Positions 1-8,179 of a stretch of DNA of 64,000 bases are shown piece by piece. Both the position numbers and the translations under genes were made by a program. The notes under the pieces were generated by a model. That model searched no databases. It saw only the letters and a program-made list of their open reading frames with translations, and was not told where the DNA came from. How positions within the stretch are numbered: position 1 is the stretch's first letter; each line of letters starts with the position of its first letter. Source of the stretch: Dickeya aquatica (lineage in GTDB: Bacteria; Pseudomonadota; Gammaproteobacteria; Enterobacterales; Enterobacteriaceae); NCBI RefSeq assembly GCF_900095885.1, contig NZ_LT615367.1, positions 4,092,001 to 4,156,000 of the forward strand. The letters are read 5' to 3'.

Positions 1-416
1 TCACGATTTCCGATTTTCATCACGAATCGCATCTCATTCATGAAACATTATTTCTTTCACCATAGAGAAACCAAATTTTCCACACAAAAATTAACACTAA
101 AAATAAATAAATTATCCGCCGCTATTTCATGATGATTCGAATAAATCATACCGTCAGACGTCCTCATTCATGGCACACATGGGTAAAGGTTATTTATATT
201 TTGTTGATGAACTTATCCTAACGCCACTTTAAAAATATTTTGGTATCACTTTAGTATCATTTATATGAAAAACATAAAATTCAATGACTTAATTTAAATA
301 TCCGTGCCAGACACTGTATGTTTACTGAATATATGCCGTACATTTCTCACATCGCTGACAACGGCGTAACCGGGTTCCTGACGTTCACGTCCCCCTCGGC
401 TACGCCTGTCGCCGCG
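1..416. other. Non-coding AT-rich region at window edge
   Basis: No convincing gene is visible. The stretch is AT-rich and carries a KdgR-box match near its left end, described separately. It lies beyond the 3' end of the GH19 gene, which is transcribed towards it, so the regulatory signals probably belong to a gene left of the window. A short open frame at 318-617 on the plus strand mostly overlaps the GH19 gene antisense and is not credible. Confidence 0.6.
41..55. promoter_or_regulatory. Candidate KdgR operator
   Basis: TGAAACATTATTTCT matches the core of the KdgR operator pattern, TGAAA-N5-TTTCA with CATTG in the middle, at all but two positions. KdgR is the repressor of pectin-degradation genes in Dickeya and Pectobacterium. 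No gene to the right reads away from this site, so the target is probably a pectin-related gene beyond position 1. The match is seen; binding and target are inferred. Confidence 0.5.
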
Positions 417-1043
417 TTAACCAAACGCGCGTTTCGCTTTTGCCAGATAATTTTTGCGATCAACCAGGCCGTTGAGCCCCCCGTTAATCCGGCGGGTGAT
501 GGTATTGATATCGTCCCGATCGGCAAGCTCGCTCAAGCCATTTTTTTTCCAAAACCAGAGGGCGGCAGCAACCGATACATCGGGGTTTTGGCTAATCAGA
601 TCCGGGTTGGTCAGTAAATCCTGACCAATTGCACTGCCGCAGGCATGGTAGTTGTCACGCCCGGTTAACTGAATCAACCCGCGGCCGCGGTATTTCCAGC
701 CATCGCCGCTTTCGGTTGCACCATTCCCCATGCGGTTGGCGTAGACAATATTGGCTATCGATTCCGGCTTGCGCTCATACTGGGCGGCCATGTCATCGGT
801 CGTGAAATAGCGCCCGAATATTGAGCGCAGCCCCTTGGCGCTGTAATTCAAATTCTCGACCCGGGCACGAAGCTCGCTACTTTCATGGGCTATCTGGGCG
901 ATAAAATGCGCAAAGCGCAATACCGTATCAAGACCGGCCGCCAGACACTCTTTTTGCAATGCAGGCTGAAACTGCGCCAGATCATCGGCACTGGCTGCGG
1001 TCATCACTTTTTTTAATTTTTCCTGACTGATTTCAAGGCTCAT
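417..1043 (-). CDS. GH19 chitinase/endolysin-type glycoside hydrolase
   Basis: A 208-residue single-domain glycoside hydrolase family 19 protein of the size seen in phage endolysins and bacterial lysozyme-like chitinases. It would cleave beta-1,4 bonds in peptidoglycan or chitin. The two expected acidic residues are Glu54 (in HESSEL) and Glu63, and YRGRGLIQLTGRDNY near residues 118-132 is the typical GH19 substrate-cleft motif. There is no signal peptide, so export would need a holin or another system, and none is adjacent. The start at 1043 is chosen because AAGGAG lies just upstream; the longer open frame to 1223 runs through a strong hairpin. It lies 179 bp downstream of the MFS gene in the same direction, possibly as a separate unit. 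The substrate is not determined. Confidence 0.8.
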   Translation of the reverse strand: MSLEISQEKLKKVMTAASADDLAQFQPALQKECLAAGLDTVLRFAHFIAQIAHESSELRARVENLNYSAKGLRSIFGRYFTTDDMAAQYERKPESIANIVYANRMGNGATESGDGWKYRGRGLIQLTGRDNYHACGSAIGQDLLTNPDLISQNPDVSVAAALWFWKKNGLSELADRDDINTITRRINGGLNGLVDRKNYLAKAKRAFG

Positions 1044-1173
1044 GGGTTTTCTCCTTATGATGTCGAATAGCGCCAGTTTGCAGAGGAAAGGGGCGCGCGC
1101 TCTTGGGGAGATATCGGCAAAAGGCTGGCAGATACGCAGCAAAATCGGGCAAATAGCTGATGTGTCGTGTGCT

Positions 1174-1213
1174 GCCACGCAGCCGGTGTGTATCGCCGCT
1201 CCGGCTGCGTGGC
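1174..1213 (-). terminator. 13-bp perfect hairpin between MFS and GH19 genes
   Basis: GCCACGCAGCCGG (1174-1186) is the perfect complement of CCGGCTGCGTGGC (1201-1213), with a 14-nt loop. It lies directly downstream of the MFS stop codon. No T-run follows on the minus strand, so it may be a weak or factor-assisted terminator, or an mRNA-stabilising stem, rather than a classic intrinsic terminator. Confidence 0.5.
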
Positions 1214-1222
1214 GAAACGTCA

Positions 1223-2365
1223 TTACTGGAAGGGTGTCTGGTGTTCAACCAGCTCCCACACCAGATAGCAAAGGAACGCACAGCCCACGACTACCAGCAC
1301 CAGCGTCATCCCTTCCGACCCCATACGGTCCATCATAAAACCGATGCCAATCAGCCCGGCAATGCCGCCCAGCGAGTCCATCATGGTGTAGCTCATGTTG
1401 GCAGACATCTGTTGACGCGGGTGAAACCGATCGCCAAGCAGCGATAACCCAATGCTGTAAATGCCACCCATGCAGCCGCCCCAGACATAGAGTAAACACA
1501 GCGTTGCGCCATAATCGGAATAGACCGCCAAAGCCAGAAACACCGCACAGACGACCGAGCAGAAAATACAACACACCACGATCCACTGCCGGTTCACCCA
1601 ATCGGATAGCAGGCTGACGACCATACCAAGCGTCACACTGCCGAGCATGAACATGGTCATCAGCAACGATGCGCGCGCTTCGCCAAGCCCGTCGCTGATG
1701 CCATAGAGCATCAAAAAATTGGGCAAGCCATAAAAGCTGATGCCCCCGACCAGGGCGGAAACCAAAATGGCGCGGGCATGGCGGCAGACAAAGCGAAAAC
1801 GCACCAATGCCACCTCGTCAGTTGGCGGGCTGATGCCCGCCACCCACACCAGCAGCAGCGCGCTCAGGCTCAGTAACGCCGTCAGGAAAAAACGGTGTGG
1901 CATCGACAAGGCCAGCATCTGCAACATCACCGGCCCCAGCGCAACGCCGAGTGATAAAGCCGCCGAAAATAGCCCCATCACCAGCCCACGACGCCGTAAC
2001 GGCAACTGATTCAGCCAGGTTTGCAGCAAGATAAGTTGCATGCCGGTGCACACCCCGTAGCCCAGAATCGTCGCCAGCCAGCCGGGGTAATACTGCTGCC
2101 AGGCCATACTGGCGCACAGTGCCGCACGTAACACCACCAACAGCAGTGCCGCCCACACCAGCCCCACGCGTTGAATCAGCCGGTTAAGGCGTTGATGAAA
2201 CAGCAACACGCCGATAATTTCACACGACATCGCCAGCCCAACCCACAGATTGCTGTTGCCCTGCTGGCTCATCAGCACCGGAATAGTGACGTAGTTAATG
2301 CCGGAAACCAGTTGAATGAAAAAGGTTTGTACAATAAATAACACAGCAAATTGACGTCGCATCAT
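1223..2365 (-). CDS. MFS transporter, YcaD-like
   Basis: A 380-residue, almost entirely hydrophobic protein with about 12 predicted membrane segments, of major facilitator type. Its overall look, including repeated Gly-rich helices and a charged loop near the middle, is closest to the YcaD-like group of uncharacterised transporters. The ATG at 2365 overlaps the TGA of the sensor gene (ATGATG/TGA), so translation is probably coupled; the longer frame to 2485 runs back into that gene. As the last gene of the decarboxylase-channel-sensor cluster it is a natural candidate for moving the amine or its precursor across the inner membrane. The substrate is inferred from context only. Confidence 0.75.
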   Translation of the reverse strand: MMRRQFAVLFIVQTFFIQLVSGINYVTIPVLMSQQGNSNLWVGLAMSCEIIGVLLFHQRLNRLIQRVGLVWAALLLVVLRAALCASMAWQQYYPGWLATILGYGVCTGMQLILLQTWLNQLPLRRRGLVMGLFSAALSLGVALGPVMLQMLALSMPHRFFLTALLSLSALLLVWVAGISPPTDEVALVRFRFVCRHARAILVSALVGGISFYGLPNFLMLYGISDGLGEARASLLMTMFMLGSVTLGMVVSLLSDWVNRQWIVVCCIFCSVVCAVFLALAVYSDYGATLCLLYVWGGCMGGIYSIGLSLLGDRFHPRQQMSANMSYTMMDSLGGIAGLIGIGFMMDRMGSEGMTLVLVVVGCAFLCYLVWELVEHQTPFQ

Positions 2366-3651
2366 GCCCCCTCGGGGAATTTCGCTACCCGCCAGTGCAG
2401 GCATAAATGCCCTTTTGCGGGCGAAAACAGCGTCACCTGGGCTGACTCCGCCTGACCCTGCCAGTGCAAAAAGACCGGCCACCACCCTGGGTCAGCCTCA
2501 TCACTCGCAGGTTTCTCGGCGGTGTTATCAGTGAATGTCAGGTGTATGGATATCACCCAATGCAGCAGCGCCTCTTCATGCAAACGGACATCAATCACCA
2601 GCGGTTGTTGCACCAGTTGTCGCCACAGTTGCAGGCTGTGCTGCCAGAAATGCTGGTAATAGTCGGGGGAAAAATGCGCTTCCAGCGGCCCGGTCAGGTG
2701 CAGGGTTAAGGTTGAACGCGGGCAGGGAGCCAGCGCAGCCGCAGCAGCCTGCCACCACGCATGTAAATCATGCTGTTGCCAGGCAAACGGCGCAGGGCAT
2801 ATCTCGTGATACACCGGCAGCTCAGCGGGCGCAGCAGGCGGCCCGCCACGCAAGAAACACAGCGGTAATGGCCAGTCATGCATCCGCGCCAGTTGCAGCG
2901 GCGACGTCGCCTGTAACAAAGCCGCATAGGCGCTATCGCGGCTGACTAACTGCTCACGCACCTGCTGGCTGTTGCGCCGCATCCACCAGACCGCCAGCCC
3001 CACCACCAGGCCTAAAAAAACGATGGTAATAATGGCTTTACGAAATACCTGATTGAGCGCTTCCAGCCGCTGATAGAAGCTCGACAGCTCCAGATCCATC
3101 GCCAGCACACCGCAAAAGGTGCCGTGACTGTCGTAAAACGGTGCATACGCGCTAATGAAGATGCCCCATTCGTCCCGGTACGGCTGGTCTGACACTCCGG
3201 TTTGATGGCGTTGTAAGGCACTGACCAACTCCGCTGGCGCATGGTCATACACCTGCATCAGCGCCGGAGGCAAGTCAGGCAGGCCATCCCCGTCGTTGTC
3301 ATTTTGCGGGCTGGGATTGACCACAAAACGCACCTGCTCATCGTCTTGTATCGTGGTGTAGATATAGCGCACATCCTGGGATGCCTGGCGTATCCGCTCC
3401 AGTTGTGCGGCCAGTTGCTGATAGTGCGGGTCATCGCGCGATGTGTTGGCGCTAATGGTCTGAAACTGTTCGCCTGCCAGCGTTGAGGCAGCCGCGCGCA
3501 CCGTAGACAACAAGCCTATTTTGATCTCCTGCTCCAGCGCGTTGATGGACTTGTGGTACACCATGTAGGTGGAAAAACCCAATAGCGCCACGAAAATCAG
3601 GCTGGCGAATACCGCCTCTGCCAGCGCTCCCCGTGTTGATAAACGCGTCAT
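2362..3651 (-). CDS. Membrane sensor protein with periplasmic Cache-like domain, unknown output
   Basis: A 429-residue protein. A membrane segment at about residues 10-32 is followed by a periplasmic domain (about 35-203) with Cache/PDC character, including a DNDGDGLPD loop (118-126) that looks like a calcium site. A second membrane segment lies at about 205-224, then a cytoplasmic region of about 200 residues. That region has no GGDEF, EAL, methyl-accepting or intact histidine-kinase motifs that I can see; a stretch near the C-terminus is faintly reminiscent of a degenerate kinase ATPase fold. The start at 3651 forms an ATGA overlap with the channel gene stop, which indicates translational coupling. 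It probably senses a periplasmic small molecule, perhaps an amine or amino acid. That role is inferred. Confidence 0.65.
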   Translation of the reverse strand: MTRLSTRGALAEAVFASLIFVALLGFSTYMVYHKSINALEQEIKIGLLSTVRAAASTLAGEQFQTISANTSRDDPHYQQLAAQLERIRQASQDVRYIYTTIQDDEQVRFVVNPSPQNDNDGDGLPDLPPALMQVYDHAPAELVSALQRHQTGVSDQPYRDEWGIFISAYAPFYDSHGTFCGVLAMDLELSSFYQRLEALNQVFRKAIITIVFLGLVVGLAVWWMRRNSQQVREQLVSRDSAYAALLQATSPLQLARMHDWPLPLCFLRGGPPAAPAELPVYHEICPAPFAWQQHDLHAWWQAAAAALAPCPRSTLTLHLTGPLEAHFSPDYYQHFWQHSLQLWRQLVQQPLVIDVRLHEEALLHWVISIHLTFTDNTAEKPASDEADPGWWPVFLHWQGQAESAQVTLFSPAKGHLCLHWRVAKFPEGA

Positions 3652-4778
3652 AAGCTCACCCCTCGGGCGATCAGCACGCCGCTGATGACTAAAATCCCCA
3701 GTGGAAAAATCAACCGGCAGCGCCGAATCAGCCACTCACCGCCAACACCGCGCATCTTGCGATGATGGGCGAAGATAATCAGCAAAATGGCGGCGAAAAT
3801 GCTGCCATATCCGGCGATGATCATCTGGTCAATGATGGTGGTATAAGGCAGGCGCGGCAGAATATTGCTGGTGTAAAAGGCATAAGCCACCACGGTGAGC
3901 ATCAACGTAAACGAGGTTTGTAATCGCTCGGCAAAAGACTCCAGCCAGAACACACTCCATGACGCAGCAATAATCAGCCCGAGCGGCAGAATAAAACTCC
4001 ACAGGTAGTAAGAAGGGTTACGCACGGCATCCAGTTGTACCGTGATGCGGGAGAAGACGTTCTGGTTCGGTTGCACACTGCTGAGGTGATCGTAACGCAC
4101 GTCGCTTATCCGGGTTTGCGCATTGCCCCTGACCCACCACTCGTCTATCTCTTCGTTATCGATGTTCTCGTTGTAAACCCGCACAGAATTAAACCGCAGT
4201 TGCTGGTTGTTAAAGGAAAACGGCTCCAGCTCCAGCACAAACTGCTGGTGATCAAACGGGAATAAACGAAAATCCATGTCGTTGCTGAACGTCCCGAGAA
4301 AGCGGGCGTTATAAATCACCCGCCCGTCGGGAAACAGCATCAGCCGTTTATTGCCGATATCCGGGCTGCCCACCACATTGATAAACTCCAGCGTCGGCAC
4401 CCACAAGCCACGGGTTATCCAGCGCTCTATCTGGGCATTTTCAACCACCAGTGGTTTTCCCTGCGGCGTCTTGCGGGGTTTTTCGCTCCACTGTGCCACG
4501 ATATAGCCATCCACTTTATAGGTCTGCTCTAGCGTGTTCACCCCGTAGATTTTATTAATAAACAGGCTGACGTTAACGTCTACCGGTTGAGCGTCTGGCT
4601 CGGGTTCTGGTGGCGTGGTTTGGCTGGATGACACCGGCCGGTTTAACGCCACTGGATGATTAGCCGCAATCGGACGGTTTAGCACCGGTATCATGGGTGC
4701 AGAGGTGGCAAGGGGGTCGGCGTATGCGGCCAAAGACAGCAGCCAATAACCGCACAGAAGCCACAGCAGATATCGCAT
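3648..4778 (-). CDS. ELIC-type pentameric ligand-gated ion channel
   Basis: A 376-residue prokaryotic Cys-loop-superfamily channel, highly similar to ELIC of Erwinia (Dickeya) chrysanthemi, a cation channel opened by primary amines such as cysteamine, propylamine and GABA. It has a signal peptide (about 1-20), a Pro-rich N-terminal extension (21-65), a beta-rich extracellular domain (about 66-255) with the Cys-less loop [16 protein letters not shown], then four membrane helices (about 257-280, 286-306, 312-337, 352-373). With an offset of 54, the ELIC agonist-site residues F19, Y38, E77, E131, F133, Y175 and F188 correspond to F73, Y92, E131, E185, F187, Y229 and F242, all conserved. Pore residues L294 and F301 match ELIC L240 and F247. 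An AGGAGG lies upstream inside the end of the decarboxylase gene. Confidence 0.95.
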   Translation of the reverse strand: MRYLLWLLCGYWLLSLAAYADPLATSAPMIPVLNRPIAANHPVALNRPVSSSQTTPPEPEPDAQPVDVNVSLFINKIYGVNTLEQTYKVDGYIVAQWSEKPRKTPQGKPLVVENAQIERWITRGLWVPTLEFINVVGSPDIGNKRLMLFPDGRVIYNARFLGTFSNDMDFRLFPFDHQQFVLELEPFSFNNQQLRFNSVRVYNENIDNEEIDEWWVRGNAQTRISDVRYDHLSSVQPNQNVFSRITVQLDAVRNPSYYLWSFILPLGLIIAASWSVFWLESFAERLQTSFTLMLTVVAYAFYTSNILPRLPYTTIIDQMIIAGYGSIFAAILLIIFAHHRKMRGVGGEWLIRRCRLIFPLGILVISGVLIARGVSL

Positions 4779-4779
4779 C

Positions 4780-6153
4780 TTATACCTCCTCGTTTGGCAA
4801 AAATGCGCCCGGGCGGCCCAGCGCCCACACCAGGCTGTCGAGCCGGGCGCGCTGGCAATGCGGCAGTACCACTACATGGCACAGCCGTTGGCGTTTTCCG
4901 TGCACCTCGACCCACTCGCAAGACAAAGAATACTGCTCGATGAGAGTCGGGTTCGGCGCACTAAACTGCACCATCAGCGACCCCGGTAACAGGGGGAGCA
5001 GGCGTAAACGCGTCTGCGTCGGGTCGAGCCTTGCAAACAGAAAACGTAATTGCTGATGGAGGTAGCGCTGCATGTCGTAGCATTGCTGGATAAGCGAGCG
5101 CTGCCCGGCATCCCCCAGGCGGCAGAGCTGATTCCACAGCACCACGGCTGACAGGCCGGGTCGGGAGCCGGAAAGCGTGGCATCACGGCTGCCGATATAG
5201 TGAGGGCTTTCCATCGCAGCGGTGCGATAGCGCGCATCCAGCATCACCACACCGCACGGCCAGGGCATACTGAGCCATTTATACGGGCTGGCGCACAGGG
5301 AATGCAGGGCTGCCAGTTGACCATCAATCGCCAGTTTCCGCCCTTCCGGCTCCGGCCAAAATGACAGGTAGTTCGCCCCGAGTGCGCCATCCATATGCAA
5401 CCAATAACTGCGTTGTTCGGCGCTGTTGGGCGGCAAATTTTGCCCAAGCCACGCGCTTATCTGCTGCCAGTCATCACAGGCTCCGCTAAAGGTGGTACCG
5501 CAGGTCAGGCAGATAATCACCGGCCGCCGATAACGGTGGAAAAAGGTCACCAGTTGCAGCAAGGCAGGCACATCAATGCGGCCGCGCTCATCACACGCCA
5601 GCGCCTGTGGCCAGATACCGTTATTCAACGGGCAACGCCCCAGCATCGGCCCAATCTCTGCGGGGGTTGCCAGTCGTAGTAACCGGCAGGCCTTGGCAAT
5701 CGAGTAATGGCTGCTGGCGCTATAGAGCACCACCGGCGCATAACGCACGCGTGTCAGCGCAGGCCACGCCATCGTGGCCGCACCGCACAGAAAGTCGCGC
5801 GCGTTCCATAGCCCGAACATATTGCCCTCGGTTGACCCCATCGCCGTCAGGTATCCCCAATAGGGTGACGGCATCTTCCACAGGCGGGCGTAATAATCCA
5901 CCACGGCGCGCTCGAACGGTTTGCTGTTGACCTGATAAGCCCCGGCTTCATCGCTGTCGCCCAAATTCAACAGGTTCATCTCCAGCAGTGGTCGCAGTTG
6001 TGCGTCAAACTCGCCCTGCTGATTGGTTTGAAAACCCGCAAAATAGCGCTGTTTTTCAGCCATTTGCGCACCATAATCACGCAATTTTCGCCTTCGTGTC
6101 ACATCGTGCAGCCCTTCGGGCGCAATGGTCAGTTCATCCGTTTGTTGCATCAT
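4780..6153 (-). CDS. PLP-dependent group II amino-acid decarboxylase, histidine-decarboxylase-like
   Basis: A 457-residue pyridoxal-phosphate enzyme of the group II decarboxylase family, nearest by motif to bacterial histidine decarboxylase. Visible landmarks are [14 protein letters not shown] (106-119), the ring-stacking His149 in [19 protein letters not shown] (218-228), Asp255 in HMDGAL, the Schiff-base Lys292 in SPYKW, and [13 protein letters not shown] (319-331). It should release CO2 from an amino acid to give a primary amine in the cytoplasm. The usual SxHK motif reads SPYK here, and the protein is longer than the roughly 380-residue Morganella-type enzyme, so the substrate may differ from histidine. 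It is first in the operon, one base ahead of the amine-gated channel gene. Family is confident, substrate is not. Confidence 0.85.
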   Translation of the reverse strand: MMQQTDELTIAPEGLHDVTRRRKLRDYGAQMAEKQRYFAGFQTNQQGEFDAQLRPLLEMNLLNLGDSDEAGAYQVNSKPFERAVVDYYARLWKMPSPYWGYLTAMGSTEGNMFGLWNARDFLCGAATMAWPALTRVRYAPVVLYSASSHYSIAKACRLLRLATPAEIGPMLGRCPLNNGIWPQALACDERGRIDVPALLQLVTFFHRYRRPVIICLTCGTTFSGACDDWQQISAWLGQNLPPNSAEQRSYWLHMDGALGANYLSFWPEPEGRKLAIDGQLAALHSLCASPYKWLSMPWPCGVVMLDARYRTAAMESPHYIGSRDATLSGSRPGLSAVVLWNQLCRLGDAGQRSLIQQCYDMQRYLHQQLRFLFARLDPTQTRLRLLPLLPGSLMVQFSAPNPTLIEQYSLSCEWVEVHGKRQRLCHVVVLPHCQRARLDSLVWALGRPGAFLPNEEV

Positions 6154-6320
6154 GTGTTACCTGCTTGCTTGAGGTGATATCGGGAGTGTTAGCAGCAGGG
6201 TAAGGAGTCGCACGTCAGGCTGGCGCGGCGCTTTGACGTGGAAATACGGGGGTGAGCATTGAAGAGAAAACTATCCGGCGTGATGGGTGCGACAATTAGT
6301 TCCAAAGCAAAACCATGAAG

Positions 6321-6343
6321 GTTTCCTAATAAGTTTCCTATTA
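6321..6343. repeat. Tandem direct repeat GTTTCCTAWTA
   Basis: GTTTCCTAATA at 6321-6331 is repeated as GTTTCCTATTA at 6333-6343, a 12-bp period. Two copies roughly one helical turn apart upstream of the decarboxylase operon are the kind of site a dimeric or tandem-binding regulator uses. No regulator is assigned. Confidence 0.4.
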
Positions 6344-6408
6344 CCCCTTTCCAGCACGCGATCGTGAGCCCGCTCAAAACTATTAAAAATTCTTTTCGAT
6401 CCAGATAG

Positions 6409-6423
6409 TGAAATGGCATTCCA
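6409..6423. promoter_or_regulatory. Candidate KdgR operator upstream of first pectate lyase
   Basis: TGAAATGGCATTCCA fits TGAAA-N5-TTTCA with one mismatch in the arms. It lies about 160 bp before the first pel start codon and between the two divergent transcription units. KdgR repression of pel genes is well established in Dickeya; use of this exact site is inferred. Confidence 0.5.
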
Positions 6424-6440
6424 TTGGTTGAATTGCGTTA

Positions 6441-6458
6441 TTTTTGCACTAAAACTGA
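6441..6458 (+). promoter_or_regulatory. Promoter-region element shared by both PelB/PelC-type genes
   Basis: TTTTTGCACTAAAACTGA is nearly identical to the element at 8000-8016 in front of the second pel gene, and in both cases it is preceded by TTGAA-TTG or TTGAAATG. Conservation in otherwise diverged upstream DNA suggests the core promoter, possibly overlapped by KdgR or CRP binding. Confidence 0.4.
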
Positions 6459-6585
6459 CGCAGGGTGACAGGAATACATCGAATGGATTTATTCATTGTG
6501 TCTTGTCACTCCCGTTACGCGGGCACAGGGAATCACTCCGCCCACTCCATCATGGTTATGGTTTAAAAACAAAGGAACACTTTCG

Positions 6586-7713
6586 ATGAAAGCACTCATT
6601 ACCCCGATTACCGCCGGGCTGTTACTGGCATTAAGTCAAACCGCAATGGCGGCTACCGATACCGGAGGCTTTGCCGTTACGGCAGGTGGTAACGTGGCTG
6701 GCGCAGTCAGTAAAACCGCCAATTCCATGCAGGATATCGTCGATATCATTGCCGCTGCGCGTCTGGACGCCAATGGCAAGAAGGTCAAAGGCGGTGCTTA
6801 TCCTCTCGTTATCACCTACACCGGCAACGAAGACAGCCTGATCAACGCCGCCGCCGCTGACATCTGTTCGCAGTGGAGTAAGGACCCGCGTGGCGTGGAA
6901 ATCAAGGAGTTCACCAAAGGTGTCACCATCATCGGTGCTAAAGGCTCATCGGCCAACTTTGGTATCTGGATTAAAAAGTCATCTGACGTCGTGGTACAGA
7001 ACATGCGTATTGGCTATTTGCCGGGCGGCGCGAAAGATGGCGACATGATCCGGGTGGATGATTCGCCGAGCGTATGGATTGATCACAACGAGCTGTTTGC
7101 GGCGAACCATGAGTGCCCCGGTACACCGGATAACGACACCACCTTTGAATCCGCCGTGGATATCAAGGGCGCATCGGATACCGTGACCGTCTCTTACAAC
7201 TACATCCACGGGGTGAAAAAAGTCGGCCTGGATGGCTCAAGCTCCAGCGATACCGGCCGCAATATCACCTATCACCACAACCTGTATAACGACGTTAACG
7301 CCCGCCTGCCGCTGCAACGTGGCGGCCTGGTGCATGCCTATAACAACCTGTACGGCAATGTCACCAGCTCTGGCCTGAATGTGCGCCAGAATGGCCAGGC
7401 ACTGATTGAAAACAACTGGTTTGAGAACGCGGTGAACCCCGTCACATCACGCTATGATGGGAAAAATTTCGGCACCTGGGTGCTGAAAAATAACAACATT
7501 ACCAAACCGGCCGATTTCGCTACCTACAACATTACCTGGAATGGCGACACCAAGCCGTATGTCAATGCGGATAGCTGGACATCCAACGGAACATTCCCTG
7601 CCGTTACCTACAGCTACAGCCCGGTCAGCGCCCAGTGTGTGAAAAACAAACTGGCCAACTACGCCGGGGTGGATAAAAACCTCGCAACGCTCACCAGTGC
7701 GGCCTGCCAGTAA
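6586..7713 (+). CDS. Pectate lyase, PL1 family, PelB/PelC type (first copy)
   Basis: A 375-residue secreted pectate lyase that cleaves polygalacturonate by calcium-dependent beta-elimination, a major soft-rot virulence enzyme. The signal peptide is residues 1-22 (cleavage after AMA), then a mature parallel beta-helix protein. WIDHNELF and NARLPLQRGG carry the calcium-site Asp and catalytic Arg of PL1 enzymes. The ATG at 6586 is chosen because the signal peptide begins there and AAAGGAA precedes it. The mature sequence (ATDTGGFAVTAGGNV) most resembles structurally characterised PelC, but by position (the gene farther from pelZ) it would be pelB in D. dadantii naming, so I give no symbol. It would be exported by Sec and then the Out type II system. 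Confidence 0.97.
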   Translation: MKALITPITAGLLLALSQTAMAATDTGGFAVTAGGNVAGAVSKTANSMQDIVDIIAAARLDANGKKVKGGAYPLVITYTGNEDSLINAAAADICSQWSKDPRGVEIKEFTKGVTIIGAKGSSANFGIWIKKSSDVVVQNMRIGYLPGGAKDGDMIRVDDSPSVWIDHNELFAANHECPGTPDNDTTFESAVDIKGASDTVTVSYNYIHGVKKVGLDGSSSSDTGRNITYHHNLYNDVNARLPLQRGGLVHAYNNLYGNVTSSGLNVRQNGQALIENNWFENAVNPVTSRYDGKNFGTWVLKNNNITKPADFATYNITWNGDTKPYVNADSWTSNGTFPAVTYSYSPVSAQCVKNKLANYAGVDKNLATLTSAACQ

Positions 7714-7748
7714 TTCCCCTGACCAGGGTGTCAACAGCGTTCAATTTA

Positions 7749-7770
7749 AGCGGGCTTCGGCCCGCTTTGT
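7749..7770 (+). terminator. Intrinsic terminator after first pel gene
   Basis: AGCGGGC-TTCG-GCCCGCT (7749-7766) is a 7-bp GC stem with a TTCG tetraloop followed by TTTGT. Confidence 0.8.
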
Positions 7771-7985
7771 GATGGCACTCACAATCCTGCGTCATCGGCG
7801 AATGTTGCATTTTTGTATGCAGTTATCTCCCTGATAGCCGCCGTTGCTATCAAAGCTAATAATTCAGCATTTTTTAATTATTAATGGTTATAACCGAGAG
7901 GTATGAACTCTGACCAACAAAAGTGACGCCTGTCAAAATTCAAAAAAACATAATCAATACTGATAATGAACCGGCGTTCCAACTA

Positions 7986-8016
7986 TTGAAATGTTTCTCT
8001 TTTGCGCTAAAACTGA
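7986..8016 (+). promoter_or_regulatory. Promoter / possible KdgR site of second pel gene
   Basis: TTGAAATGTTTC (7986-7997) combines a -35-like TTGAAA with a partial KdgR-box arm. A -10-like TAAAAC follows at 8008-8013, giving 16-bp spacing. TTTTGCGCTAAAACTGA (8000-8016) is the element shared with the first pel gene. Promoter assignment is inferred from this conservation; the operator match alone is weak. Confidence 0.4.
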
Positions 8017-8179
8017 GCACAGGTTGATTTGTGCGATTCGGTTTTACTTATCTATGCCGATGACCTCACGTTGCAGGAAAGCGACAGATGGGACGCCCCT
8101 ACCGCACCAACCGATAACATAAGGGCATGTGGATCGATAAATGCCCATCACACTACTCTCGAAAACAGGAACTCGACAC

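Larger units (their letters stand above)
6154..6585. other. Divergent promoter region, decarboxylase operon / first pectate lyase
   Basis: About 430 bp between the start codons of two divergent units. It contains a KdgR-like box, the promoter element shared with the second pel gene, and a 12-bp-spaced direct repeat nearer the decarboxylase, all listed separately. The only open frame in it (6189-6419, minus) has no recognisable protein character. Confidence 0.6.
7714..8179 (+). other. Intergenic region between the two pel genes
   Basis: About 466 bp. It begins with the terminator of the first pel gene, then a very AT-rich stretch (about 7840-7970), of the kind bound by H-NS-like proteins, and ends with the promoter region of the second pel gene. 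The short frame starting at 8029 has no protein character. Confidence 0.6.

Noticed and set aside
318..617. Short open frame on the plus strand at the left edge
   Set aside because: It mostly overlaps the GH19 gene antisense and has no protein character.
6189..6419. 76-codon frame between the decarboxylase and pel genes
   Set aside because: Lies over the promoter elements, no recognisable family, no good ribosome-binding site.
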